DNA of 64,000 bases from Paenibacillus daejeonensis DSM 15491 (GTDB lineage: Bacteria; Bacillota; Bacilli; Paenibacillales; Paenibacillaceae). The stretch lies in contig NZ_KB899661.1 in assembly GCF_000378385.1 (NCBI RefSeq), positions 26,168 to 90,167 of the forward strand. Direction: 5' to 3'. The position numbers and the translations under genes are program-made. Of the stretch, positions 34,605 through 42,644 are shown in pieces. Position 1 is the first letter of the stretch. The number at the start of each line of letters is the position of its first letter. Below the pieces are notes generated by a model. The model was not told the DNA's origin. It worked only from the letters and a program-made list of their open reading frames with translations, and ran no database searches.

Positions 34605-35561
34605 ATGAAGCCTGAGCTGGACCCATCGCCCGTGAAGCGCAGCAGAGAGGGGTACGTAAGGCGGCTGGGGCTTGATATACGGCGAGAGTGGGATCTATAC
34701 CTGCTGCTCCTGCCTGGCATCTTGTTTCTTTTGCTGTTCAAGTACACCCCCATGTACGGCATCATCATTGCGTTCAAGGACTTCAACATTTTTGCCGGAT
34801 TTGCGGATAGCCCCTGGGTTGGTGGCAAGCATTTTGCCAAGCTATTCACATCGCCAGACTTCCGCATCGTCCTCATGAACACCATTATTATCAGTCTGCT
34901 GAAGATCGTCATTCTGTTCCCGCTCCCCATCATTATTGCCCTCATGCTCAATGAGCTGCGCAAAATGGTGTTCAAGCGGACCGTGCAGACCATTGTCTAC
35001 TTGCCCCACTTCCTGTCGTGGGTTATCGTTGCCGGCTTGTTCATCGATCTGCTGTCCACGGACGGCGGTCTCGTCAACAAGCTGCTATCCTCTCTGGGGA
35101 TGCAACAAATCTCGTTCTTCCTGGACAACAGCGTCTTCCGCAGCGTACTGATTACCTCGGCTGGCTGGAAGGAAACGGGCTGGAGCACGATCGTCTACCT
35201 GGCGGCCTTCTCCATGATCGACCCGTCGCTCTATGAAGCAGCCAAGATGGACGGTGCCAGCAAAATGCGCCAGCTCTGGCACGTCACCCTGCCGGGCATT
35301 GCACCCATTATCGTCCTGATGTTCATCCTGCGTCTGGGCAACATCCTTGAGGCTGGCACGGAGCAGATCCTCGTCATGTACAACCCGGTCGTCTACAAGG
35401 TATCCGATGTCATCGGCACCTACGTCTATCGAATGGGCCTGGGCAATCAGGATTACAGCTTTACCACCGCCGTCGGCATGTTCGAGGCTGTCATCTCGTT
35501 CACGCTGGTTATTGTCGGTAACTCGATGAGCAGAAAGTACCTGCAACGCGGGATTTGGTAG
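34605..35561 (+). CDS. CUT1 ABC transporter permease, LplB type
   Basis: A 318-residue polytopic membrane protein with about six transmembrane helices and an EAA loop (EAAKMDGASKMRQLW). It is closely similar in length and pattern to the permease at 9997, including KYTPMYGIIIAFKDF near the N-terminus. AAGGAGG precedes the ATG. It is the first gene of the transport part of the YesM/YesN locus, but its partner permease lies 431 bp away instead of directly downstream, because an inverted-repeat cluster sits between them. Confidence 0.92.
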   Translation: MKPELDPSPVKRSREGYVRRLGLDIRREWDLYLLLLPGILFLLLFKYTPMYGIIIAFKDFNIFAGFADSPWVGGKHFAKLFTSPDFRIVLMNTIIISLLKIVILFPLPIIIALMLNELRKMVFKRTVQTIVYLPHFLSWVIVAGLFIDLLSTDGGLVNKLLSSLGMQQISFFLDNSVFRSVLITSAGWKETGWSTIVYLAAFSMIDPSLYEAAKMDGASKMRQLWHVTLPGIAPIIVLMFILRLGNILEAGTEQILVMYNPVVYKVSDVIGTYVYRMGLGNQDYSFTTAVGMFEAVISFTLVIVGNSMSRKYLQRGIW

Positions 35562-35619
35562 CGCAGTGACGTGGTGATTGAAGGATGCTGCTGGGTGGGT
35601 TTTTCGTCCACGCTCCACT

Positions 35620-35844
35620 CTAACGGCCACCGCAGCGCTTATTTCACCCAAAATTGGTGTTTTCAAATTCTAACGGCCATATATGCCGCTATCGCGCCTA
35701 ATGAGACCCATTTCCCCCTGCATTCACGCAAATAGCTGCACCTGTGGCCGTTAGACGAAAATGACCCTCGGAATCGGTAAAATAAGCGCACCTGTGGCCG
35801 TTAGAGCACGGCATTGCCACCATTCGCGCACCTGTAGCTGTTAG
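35620..35844. repeat. Cluster of five inverted CTAACGGCCAC repeats between permease genes
   Basis: Two forward copies (ctaacggccac, 35620-35645, with gcgcttattt; and ctaacggccat, 35670-35700) and three reverse copies (35730-35754, 35779-35804, 35821-35844; gcacctgtggccgttag and a variant) lie in 225 bp. Forward and reverse copies can pair. The element separates two genes that are normally adjacent in this operon type. No reading frame fits. Confidence 0.8.
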
Positions 35845-35901
35845 AGCGCATCATCACTAACACCCGCCACTCCATAATGCCAGCTTCGAACAGGAGGCAG
35901 C

Positions 35902-36000
35902 ATGACCACGTGTACCAGCTTTCCAGCGGACAGCTTACGTACATGCTTTTTGAAGCCAGCTTTCCATCAAGAAAGCTTTGAGGAGGGATCAGATGAGTAA
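35902..36000 (+). CDS. Possible 32-residue leader peptide coupled to the second permease
   Basis: An ATG with AGGAGG four bases upstream opens a 32-codon frame (MTTCTSFPADSLRTCF at its start) that ends at TAA 35998-36000, overlapping the permease ATG at 35993 by 8 bases. No similarity is recognised. It contains a short direct repeat (CCAGCTTTCCA at 35914 and 35955). It may restore translation of the permease after the repeat element broke the operon, or it may be chance. Confidence 0.35.
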   Translation: MTTCTSFPADSLRTCFLKPAFHQESFEEGSDE

Positions 36001-36916
36001 TACAGAACAACCGAGTCCAAGCAACGCAGCCGTCGGCGTATCGTCCATCAAGCCGTCGACGGGAGAAAAGGTTTTTGCGGGTTTCAACTATACCTTTTTT
36101 ATTCTCATGAGCATTATTACCATTCTGCCCTTCGTCAATCTGATCGCCAAGTCGTTCAGCAGTGAGGAAGCCGTCATCTCCGGTCGTGTTGGTCTGCTGC
36201 CGATCGGTTTCCAGTGGGGCACCTATCAATATGTTTTGCAGGACAACATGTTTCTCAATGCGCTCAAAATTTCCGTCATCCTGACAGTCGTGGGCACAGC
36301 GCTTAGCCTGCTACTGACGACCATCACAGCGTATCCGCTCTCCAAGCCGAGACTGCGCGGACGCAAAGGCCTGCTGCTGATGTTTATCTTCACGATGCTC
36401 TTCAGCGGCGGTCTGATCCCGACCTATCTGCTCATGCAGAACCTGGGACTGGTCAACACTTTGCCGGTCTTGTTCTTACCAGCAATGGTCAACGTCTTCA
36501 ACATGCTCATCATCAAAAACTATTTTGAAGGCTTGCCCGACGCCCTGGAGGAATCGGCGAAGCTAGACGGCGCCGGCAACTTCCGAATTTTGCTGATGAT
36601 CATTCTGCCGCTCTCTACACCCGTACTGGCAACCATCGGACTCTTCTTCGCCGTTGCATTCTGGAATGACTATTTTGCATCGATGATCTATATCACGAAC
36701 CCGTCTCTGAAGCCGCTGCAGCTGTATCTGAAGGAGCTCTTCGTTTCCTCAACCGGTGATTTTCTGAAGGACAATGTGGATGCTGCACTAAACACGACAC
36801 CGCAATCCATTCAGGCCTCGTCCATCCTGCTGGCAACGGTGCCGATCCTGTTGGTGTATCCGTTCTTGCAGAAGTATTTTGTGAAGGGCGTGCTGGTCGG
36901 ATCCGTAAAAGGTTAG
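35993..36916 (+). CDS. CUT1 ABC transporter permease, YtcP type
   Basis: A 307-residue membrane protein with about six transmembrane helices, EAA loop EESAKLDGAGNFRIL and the family ending FLQKYFVKGVLVGSVKG. It pairs with the permease at 34605. I chose the ATG at 35993 because AGGAGGG lies five bases upstream; a TTG at 35978 overlaps that site. The N-terminal 20 residues are polar (Ser/Pro/Asn-rich), as in other members. Confidence 0.9.
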   Translation: MSNTEQPSPSNAAVGVSSIKPSTGEKVFAGFNYTFFILMSIITILPFVNLIAKSFSSEEAVISGRVGLLPIGFQWGTYQYVLQDNMFLNALKISVILTVVGTALSLLLTTITAYPLSKPRLRGRKGLLLMFIFTMLFSGGLIPTYLLMQNLGLVNTLPVLFLPAMVNVFNMLIIKNYFEGLPDALEESAKLDGAGNFRILLMIILPLSTPVLATIGLFFAVAFWNDYFASMIYITNPSLKPLQLYLKELFVSSTGDFLKDNVDAALNTTPQSIQASSILLATVPILLVYPFLQKYFVKGVLVGSVKG

Positions 36917-37057
36917 GGCTCAGCCTCCTGCAAAAGGTTGAAAGACGCTTCTCTTTTATCGCTATTGAAGGGATGTGATGACTGCATTTTTCGGTTCTGG
37001 TGGCATGCAACAAGGGCGTGGTCTTAATGAAACCTAAGATATCAAGGAGGATTACCT

Positions 37058-38551
37058 ATGAACAAGAAAACTAGTATGCTTGCACTCGCGCTTGGCGTCA
37101 GCCTGGCGGTCACTGGCTGTAGCGGTGGCTCAACCCCTGCGAATACTCCGGGCAATGAAGGCACCAACAATACATCCGCTGGCAGCGACAACACGGATCT
37201 GAAAATGATTATGCAATACAGCCGCTTCGATCCGAACACTGATTATACCGCCAAATACATTTCGGAAAAGACCGGCTTCAACGTTACCTACGAAATGCTC
37301 CCTGCCGAGAATGCCGATGAGAAGCTCAACCTGATGGTGGCGAATCGCGAGAGCTTTGACCTGATGAAGCTGAACGCCGCCCAATTCTACAACCTGGCCA
37401 CTGCCGGTGCGCTGGAGCCGCTCGATGAGCTGATTGAGACGCACGGCAACCACATTAAAAACGCCATCAAGCCTGAATCCTGGGGCAGTGCCACCATTAA
37501 TGATCAGATCTTCGCTTTGCCAGAGACTGGCGCCGGCGTAAGCATTGGCGAGGAACTCGTCATTCGTCAGGACTGGATGGAAGAGCTCGGTCTTGAGATG
37601 CCTACGACTACGGATGAGCTGTACGATGTACTCGTCGCCATTCGCGATGCCAAGAACATTGTGCCACTGACAGGTAGCAACGACTCGATTTATGGCGATA
37701 TTGCCGCAGCCTTTGGCGTATTGACCGAGTGGAAAGAGGTCGACGGTGAGCTGAAACACCGGGCCGAGCTGCCAGAGATGAAAGACTTCCTCGAATACAT
37801 GAACAAGCTGTACAGTGAAGGCCTGCTTGATACCGAAATGCCGATCAACACTGCAGCCAAGGCAATCGAGAAATTCTCCAGCGGCCGCGCTGGCGTCTAC
37901 AAGCTCGCTTGGTGGAATGCAGGCAACACCATCTCTGCCTTGAACGATAACAATCCAGATGCAACTGTAACTCCCATTCCGTATCTGAAAAATCAAGACG
38001 GCGTCGCTCAAATTGGCACCCTGGCCAATACAACCTGGTTCATCGCCATTCCGAAATCGTCCAAGAACAAAGATGGCGCTATGAAGCTGCTGAACGCCAA
38101 GCTGGAGCCTGAGACCTTCAAAGGTATGGCAATCGGCGAAGAAGGCGTGCACCATGAGGTGAAGGACGGCAAATACTTCCCAATCCTGCCGAAGTTCAAC
38201 GATGACTTGAACAATGCCAGTGCCTTCATGACTGCAGTTGATGAAGAGAACTATCCGACGTTCTGGCAAGCACGTGTACGCAAGGACGCAACGCTCCAAT
38301 CGTACTACGAGCAATTCCAGGCCAACGCCGAGGGCATCATCGTTGTCGATCCAATGTCGCTGGCGCCACCCATTGAAGCGGTGTCCAAGAACACGCTTAA
38401 GCTCAACAAGCTGCTCGACGACAATGTACTGAAGTTTATCGCCGGCTCCGAGCCGATCGCTAACTATGATCAATTCCTGGCCCAATGGCATGCCGAGGGC
38501 GGCAAAGAAATGGTCGAAGCCGCCAACGAGTGGTTCGCTTCGAACCAGTAA
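37058..38551 (+). CDS. Solute-binding lipoprotein of the second CUT1 transporter
   Basis: A 497-residue LplA-like binding protein with a lipoprotein signal (lipobox AVTGC, Cys at about 21) and a Gly/Asn/Thr linker. AAGGAGG precedes the ATG. Directly downstream of the permease pair, it is the likely cognate binding protein, which leaves the lipoprotein at 28735 as a second one tied to the sensor kinase. A terminator follows it before the glycosidase gene. Confidence 0.9.
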   Translation: MNKKTSMLALALGVSLAVTGCSGGSTPANTPGNEGTNNTSAGSDNTDLKMIMQYSRFDPNTDYTAKYISEKTGFNVTYEMLPAENADEKLNLMVANRESFDLMKLNAAQFYNLATAGALEPLDELIETHGNHIKNAIKPESWGSATINDQIFALPETGAGVSIGEELVIRQDWMEELGLEMPTTTDELYDVLVAIRDAKNIVPLTGSNDSIYGDIAAAFGVLTEWKEVDGELKHRAELPEMKDFLEYMNKLYSEGLLDTEMPINTAAKAIEKFSSGRAGVYKLAWWNAGNTISALNDNNPDATVTPIPYLKNQDGVAQIGTLANTTWFIAIPKSSKNKDGAMKLLNAKLEPETFKGMAIGEEGVHHEVKDGKYFPILPKFNDDLNNASAFMTAVDEENYPTFWQARVRKDATLQSYYEQFQANAEGIIVVDPMSLAPPIEAVSKNTLKLNKLLDDNVLKFIAGSEPIANYDQFLAQWHAEGGKEMVEAANEWFASNQ

Positions 38552-38598
38552 ACGATGGGGCTCGCTGGTGCAGTCGCCCTCGCTGCGACCGTGGCACC

Positions 38599-38632
38599 AA
38601 GAAGGATTCGCCGCCGGCGGGTCCTTCTTTGG
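38599..38632 (+). terminator. Terminator after the binding-lipoprotein gene
   Basis: AAGAAGGA (38599-38606) pairs with TCCTTCTT (38622-38629) around a GC-rich inner arm, followed by TGGG. The downstream glycosidase gene may still be read by read-through or its own promoter. Confidence 0.65.
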
Positions 38633-38779
38633 GCTAAAGGCGGGTGAGTGGACGGGCCGGGACTCCCGGCGAAACCTTAGCTATTTTGCAATAAGGAGTT
38701 GGCGTCTGCGCAACAGCTTGATGTAACGGGTACTTTTTAGCAACTACCATCACTTGCTTCACGCGGAGGAGGCTCATCC

Positions 38780-40753
38780 ATGCAGCATCACAAACAACAT
38801 CGCCCCACTGCCCCTGCCGTACTTGAGATCGAGGCGGCTCCCGAGGATATCACGATTACCGTGGAGGGACCTCGATGGCCAATAGCCACGGTGGATACAG
38901 CCGAACCTGCCGAAGGGTCGGGCTTGGTCGTCTATACCGATGACTACGGTGATACCGTCCGCTTACCTGCTCGGCATATCGCCGTACAAGTGGGCGCGAA
39001 TCTGACCGTGACGCAGGTTGTTCGACCGGAGCCCGCCGCCCAAAACTCCACTTGGCGTTCAGAGGCTTCGATCCATGTCACCATTCCAGCGGGCGGCTTC
39101 GTACTCTCCACCTCATCTGCCGACCACAATTCAGAAGGCGCAGAGCATCAGTATCTCGCCACCTGCTTTACGCCCGGGGACCGTGTGAAGCTGCGCAGGG
39201 GCGGTCAGCTCATTGGCATCCGCGGTCTGCGCAACGATAATCACCCCTGTCTCCATCTGGATCAGTACGCCATGCTCACCAGCGTGGCTAGTCAGACTAC
39301 GATTAGCGGCAGTATCGGTAATGGGTCGGACGGCCAGCACCTTGAGCTGTATGTTCAGGAGACTGCCGCACCTATTGCTAATGACGGCACGTTCTCTGTT
39401 GACTGCTCACTGTCTCCTGGAACGAATGAGATCAAGCTGCGGCTTCAACTGAACGGAGAGGTGATGGATCAGCAGCGCGTCATTGTATTCTGCAGAGAGG
39501 GCCTGACAAGGCTCGCGACAGCACAGGCGTCCTTCGCTACATCCACACGAAGTCACGCACAAGATCCACGGGTCATCCTATGGGTCGATCAAGGGGCCAA
39601 CAGCCGCAAGTTCCAGTCTCCTGAACAAGTCGCAGCATTTTTGGAGCAGGCCCAAAAGAATGGCGTCACGATGATTGTGCTCGATGTGTTGGGGGTCGAG
39701 GGGTTTGTTACGTATCAGAAAACGACAATGACTGGCCGCCCCCATGCAAGCCGCATCCATGCAGCAAAAAAAGCTGGTGCCCATCCGGACCTGGATTTAC
39801 TGGAGCTATTCGTCCACTACGGACACCAGCTGGGTCTTGAAATTCACGCTTCGATTAATGTGTTCGCCGAGGGTTCGATACTGTATGGAGAGTATGGTGT
39901 ACTGAACCAGCATCTCGCGTGGGAGGAGCAGGTTCGCTGCCTGGGAGACGGAGGTGCCATCAAGCGTCAACGCGAGAGCGCTGACCCCGGAGTTGTGGCT
40001 TTCGTCAACCCGGCGCACGAAGAAGCGCGCGCTTACCAGCTTCACACGTTTGAAGAAATTATGATGAACTATGAGGTCGACGGTATCGTCCATGATCGCA
40101 GCCGCTACGATAATGACCATGCCGACTTCAGCGAGACCTCGCGGCGCAAGTTCGAGACCTTCCTGGCGAATCGAGGCAAACAACTACGCGATTGGCCATC
40201 CGATATTTATAGTTACGCTGGTGATCAGCGTATCGACGGCCCCTTACTGCAGGATTGGTGGGAGTTTAGGGCGGGAATCATCGGCGATTTTTTGAAGGAA
40301 ACTAGGGCCCTGGCTGAGGCTTACGGGAACCTAAGCGGTCGCCGAATCGAAGTGTCCGCCTACGTCGGCTCCTGGTATGAAAGCTATTATGTGCATGGCG
40401 CCAATTGGTGCAGCCCGCGCTTCGGACATGCGGATAAGCTGGAGCTGGTCCCCGCCTCCCTCTATACCCGCGACTATATCGGCACTGGTTATATTGACCA
40501 CCTGGACTTCCTGATGATTGGCGCTTATCAGCAGACAGCAGGCGAGATTGAGAAATACCTTACTCAGGCGCAGATCGTCACCGAAGGCGAGCTGCCTATT
40601 TACACTGGGCTTGCTATCGCCAATGTGCAGGCATCCGGCCTGCTGCATGAAGCATGCAGCACCGCCTTGGCGCATAGCGACGGGCTCATGCTGTTTGATG
40701 CGTCGCACATTGAGGACTGGTCTGTCTTGGGAGAAGCGATCCAGGGCGGGTAG
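38780..40753 (+). CDS. GHL10-like family 10 glycosyl hydrolase-like protein
   Basis: A 657-residue protein. The N-terminal 280 residues form beta-rich domains, including a copper-binding-looking or immunoglobulin-like part. The C-terminal part (about 265-655) resembles the GHL10/DUF187 TIM-barrel (VTMIVLDVLGVEGFVTYQ; LGLEIHASINVFAEG; YEVDGIVHDRSRYDN; FLMIGAYQQTAGEIEKY). It has no signal peptide, so it probably acts in the cytosol on an imported oligosaccharide. GGAGGAGG precedes the ATG. Catalytic residues are not certain; the Asp/Asp-Arg-Arg of VHDRSRYDND is a candidate site. Confidence 0.7.
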   Translation: MQHHKQHRPTAPAVLEIEAAPEDITITVEGPRWPIATVDTAEPAEGSGLVVYTDDYGDTVRLPARHIAVQVGANLTVTQVVRPEPAAQNSTWRSEASIHVTIPAGGFVLSTSSADHNSEGAEHQYLATCFTPGDRVKLRRGGQLIGIRGLRNDNHPCLHLDQYAMLTSVASQTTISGSIGNGSDGQHLELYVQETAAPIANDGTFSVDCSLSPGTNEIKLRLQLNGEVMDQQRVIVFCREGLTRLATAQASFATSTRSHAQDPRVILWVDQGANSRKFQSPEQVAAFLEQAQKNGVTMIVLDVLGVEGFVTYQKTTMTGRPHASRIHAAKKAGAHPDLDLLELFVHYGHQLGLEIHASINVFAEGSILYGEYGVLNQHLAWEEQVRCLGDGGAIKRQRESADPGVVAFVNPAHEEARAYQLHTFEEIMMNYEVDGIVHDRSRYDNDHADFSETSRRKFETFLANRGKQLRDWPSDIYSYAGDQRIDGPLLQDWWEFRAGIIGDFLKETRALAEAYGNLSGRRIEVSAYVGSWYESYYVHGANWCSPRFGHADKLELVPASLYTRDYIGTGYIDHLDFLMIGAYQQTAGEIEKYLTQAQIVTEGELPIYTGLAIANVQASGLLHEACSTALAHSDGLMLFDASHIEDWSVLGEAIQGG

Positions 40754-40802
40754 ATGAGTTGCGTAGGCAAGAGCGCTCTCTTGATAAACCTCGAGCAATA
40801 AC

Positions 40803-40997
40803 CTAGTGATATTTATCTTGAATTAAGATTGTAAGCTGAAACAATAGCCGGGCGGCCGTTAGTATAAGCACGGCTAAATACAAATAAAACATCACTGCAT
40901 TAGCTCCCCAATTTATCACAACTTGCAATGCAAAGGCTGCGAAAAAGATGGTATTTATGATGAGCAGACCTTTTATGTCTTCATTCCTGTCTCTCAT
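40803..40997 (-). CDS. Small two-helix membrane protein, unknown function
   Basis: A 64-residue protein with two transmembrane segments (about 10-30 and 34-57) and a charged N-terminus (MRDRNEDIK). GAGG lies six bases before the ATG at 40997; a GTG six codons upstream is less likely. It converges with the GHL10-like gene. I do not recognise its family. Confidence 0.55.
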   Translation of the reverse strand: MRDRNEDIKGLLIINTIFFAAFALQVVINWGANAVMFYLYLAVLILTAARLLFQLTILIQDKYH

Positions 40998-41086
40998 CTT
41001 TCGCCTCACTTCCACGGTCTTAGAAGCAGTATCACCGCATTTAAATACTTACTATAATTTTACAACTTTTTCTTGACTGAGGGAAG

Positions 41087-41137
41087 AAAAATAAGCCATA
41101 CTGCAATGCGGATACTCCGGCATTGCAGTATGGCTTT
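41087..41137 (-). terminator. Terminator of the GH29/GH35 genes
   Basis: A 16-bp nearly perfect stem (AAGCCATACTGCAATGC / GCATTGCAGTATGGCTT) with a 10-base loop is followed on the minus strand by ATTTTT. It lies 50 bases after the GH29 stop. Confidence 0.9.
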
Positions 41138-41186
41138 CCTTCTATAAGTCCATCTCTCTACAAGCTCTTTTCTAGTGCATGCGTGA

Positions 41187-42620
41187 CTAAACCCCGCCAT
41201 TCGCAGCATACACTTCAAACGCCCGCAGCGTCGGGTACCAGCGCGAGGCCTCGATACTCAGGCGGAGACGCTGGGCTCGCACAGGCTCAAAGCGGCAGAT
41301 GTGCTTGTAGCCGACGACCCGCCCTACGTAGAAGGGCAGCCACTGGTCGCCTTCCTGCCGCTCCAGCACAAATCGCTCGATCCGCTGACCCTCGGCGATC
41401 TGCTCCATAAGCACGACGCGGTCAAACGTCTGATCCGCGCCGAGCTCCAGCTCGATCCAAGCCTGCTCCTCACCTGCAGGAGCACGCCAATAGGTGTCGC
41501 GCTGACCGTCGATTACAGCTGCAGCTTCATGCCGCGCATCAGCACTTGCCGAAGCTTCGCAGCGCCCGCCCCGCGCAAGATCATGGACATAACTGCGACG
41601 CAGATACTCTCCTAGCCCCCGCAGCCGCGCGGCATCCGTCTCGTGGATCAGGCCGCGCCGGTCCGGCGGCAGGTTGAGCAGGAAGGTCGTGTTACCGCCG
41701 ACCGTACGCTCATACAGGTCAACCAACTCCGCGACGGACTTCACTGCCCCATCCTCCGCTTCATGATAGAACCAGCCCGGCCGAATGGACGTATTCACCT
41801 CGGCCGGATACCAGACCAACTCCTCTGCTTCCGCAATCACCGCCCGGCTGCCCAGATCATCCTCGCTGGTCCCGATCCGCCGGGCAAACGCAGGATCGTC
41901 GGCTTGCTGTGACTCCTCTTGGATCTTCTCATTGTCCCGCAGCGTTGCCGGAACGACGCTCCACTCCACCGGCCGGGTACGGCCCGCTTCATTGCCGCAC
42001 CACCGGACATCCGGACCGCATACAGAGATGACAGCTCCCGGCTGATGCCTGCGGATGACCTCATAATAAGCGTCCCAGTCGTAGACCTGCTTTTTGCCAT
42101 TACGTCCCTCGCCGCAAGCCCCGTCGAACCACACCGCGAATACCTCGCCGTAGCCCGTTAGCAGCTCCGTCAGCTGATGAACGAAGAACGCATTATACGC
42201 ATCCGAATCGCCATAGGACGGCTCATGTCGGTCCCAGGGTGAGAGGTAGATGCCGAACTTTAATCCGGCTTCCCGACAGGCATCAGCGACTTCTCGGACC
42301 AGATCGCCCTTGCCCTCCCGGAATGGACTATTCGAAACCGAATGCTCTGTATATTGGCTTGGCCACAAACAGAATCCATCATGATGCTTGCAGGTCAGGA
42401 TGAGCCCCCGCATCCCCGCGACCTTGCATGCTTCTACCCATTGAGAGGCATCCAGCGCGGTAGGCGCAAAAACCGCTGGCGACTCTTCGCCCGTTCCCCA
42501 CTCGCGGTCCGTGAATGTATTCACTGTAAAATGAATGAAACCGTAAAACTCTGTCTCCTGCCAAGCCAACTGTCTGTTCGAAGGCGCGATTCGTGCCGCC
42601 TCTTGGATGGAGATGCTCAT
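41187..42620 (-). CDS. Alpha-L-fucosidase-like protein (GH29) with C-terminal discoidin domain
   Basis: A 477-residue protein. The GH29 barrel covers about 1-330, with FYGFIHFTVNTFTDREWG, TCKHHDGFCLWPS and the nucleophile Asp in VFAVWFDGACG. The last 140 residues form an F5/8 C-like sugar-binding domain. No signal peptide is seen, so it is probably cytosolic. The start ATG at 42620 has AGAGGGG 8 bases upstream. It follows the GH35 gene after 24 bp and is likely co-transcribed. Together they could trim fucosylated galactosides; the natural substrate is inferred only. Confidence 0.85.
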   Translation of the reverse strand: MSISIQEAARIAPSNRQLAWQETEFYGFIHFTVNTFTDREWGTGEESPAVFAPTALDASQWVEACKVAGMRGLILTCKHHDGFCLWPSQYTEHSVSNSPFREGKGDLVREVADACREAGLKFGIYLSPWDRHEPSYGDSDAYNAFFVHQLTELLTGYGEVFAVWFDGACGEGRNGKKQVYDWDAYYEVIRRHQPGAVISVCGPDVRWCGNEAGRTRPVEWSVVPATLRDNEKIQEESQQADDPAFARRIGTSEDDLGSRAVIAEAEELVWYPAEVNTSIRPGWFYHEAEDGAVKSVAELVDLYERTVGGNTTFLLNLPPDRRGLIHETDAARLRGLGEYLRRSYVHDLARGGRCEASASADARHEAAAVIDGQRDTYWRAPAGEEQAWIELELGADQTFDRVVLMEQIAEGQRIERFVLERQEGDQWLPFYVGRVVGYKHICRFEPVRAQRLRLSIEASRWYPTLRAFEVYAANGGV

Positions 42621-42644
42621 CTTACCCGCCCCTCTCTTGGTCAA

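Noticed and set aside
37130-38491. 453-codon minus-strand frame opposite the second binding lipoprotein
   Set aside because: Shadow of a typical LplA-like lipoprotein gene with signal peptide and ribosome binding site.
38552-38779. Search for a gene or riboswitch in the gap before the GHL10-like gene
   Set aside because: Only a terminator hairpin is visible; no conserved aptamer pattern or small frame with a ribosome binding site.
40768-40783. CAAGAG/CTCTTG hairpin after the GHL10-like gene as a terminator
   Set aside because: Only 6 bp of stem and no T-run in either direction.
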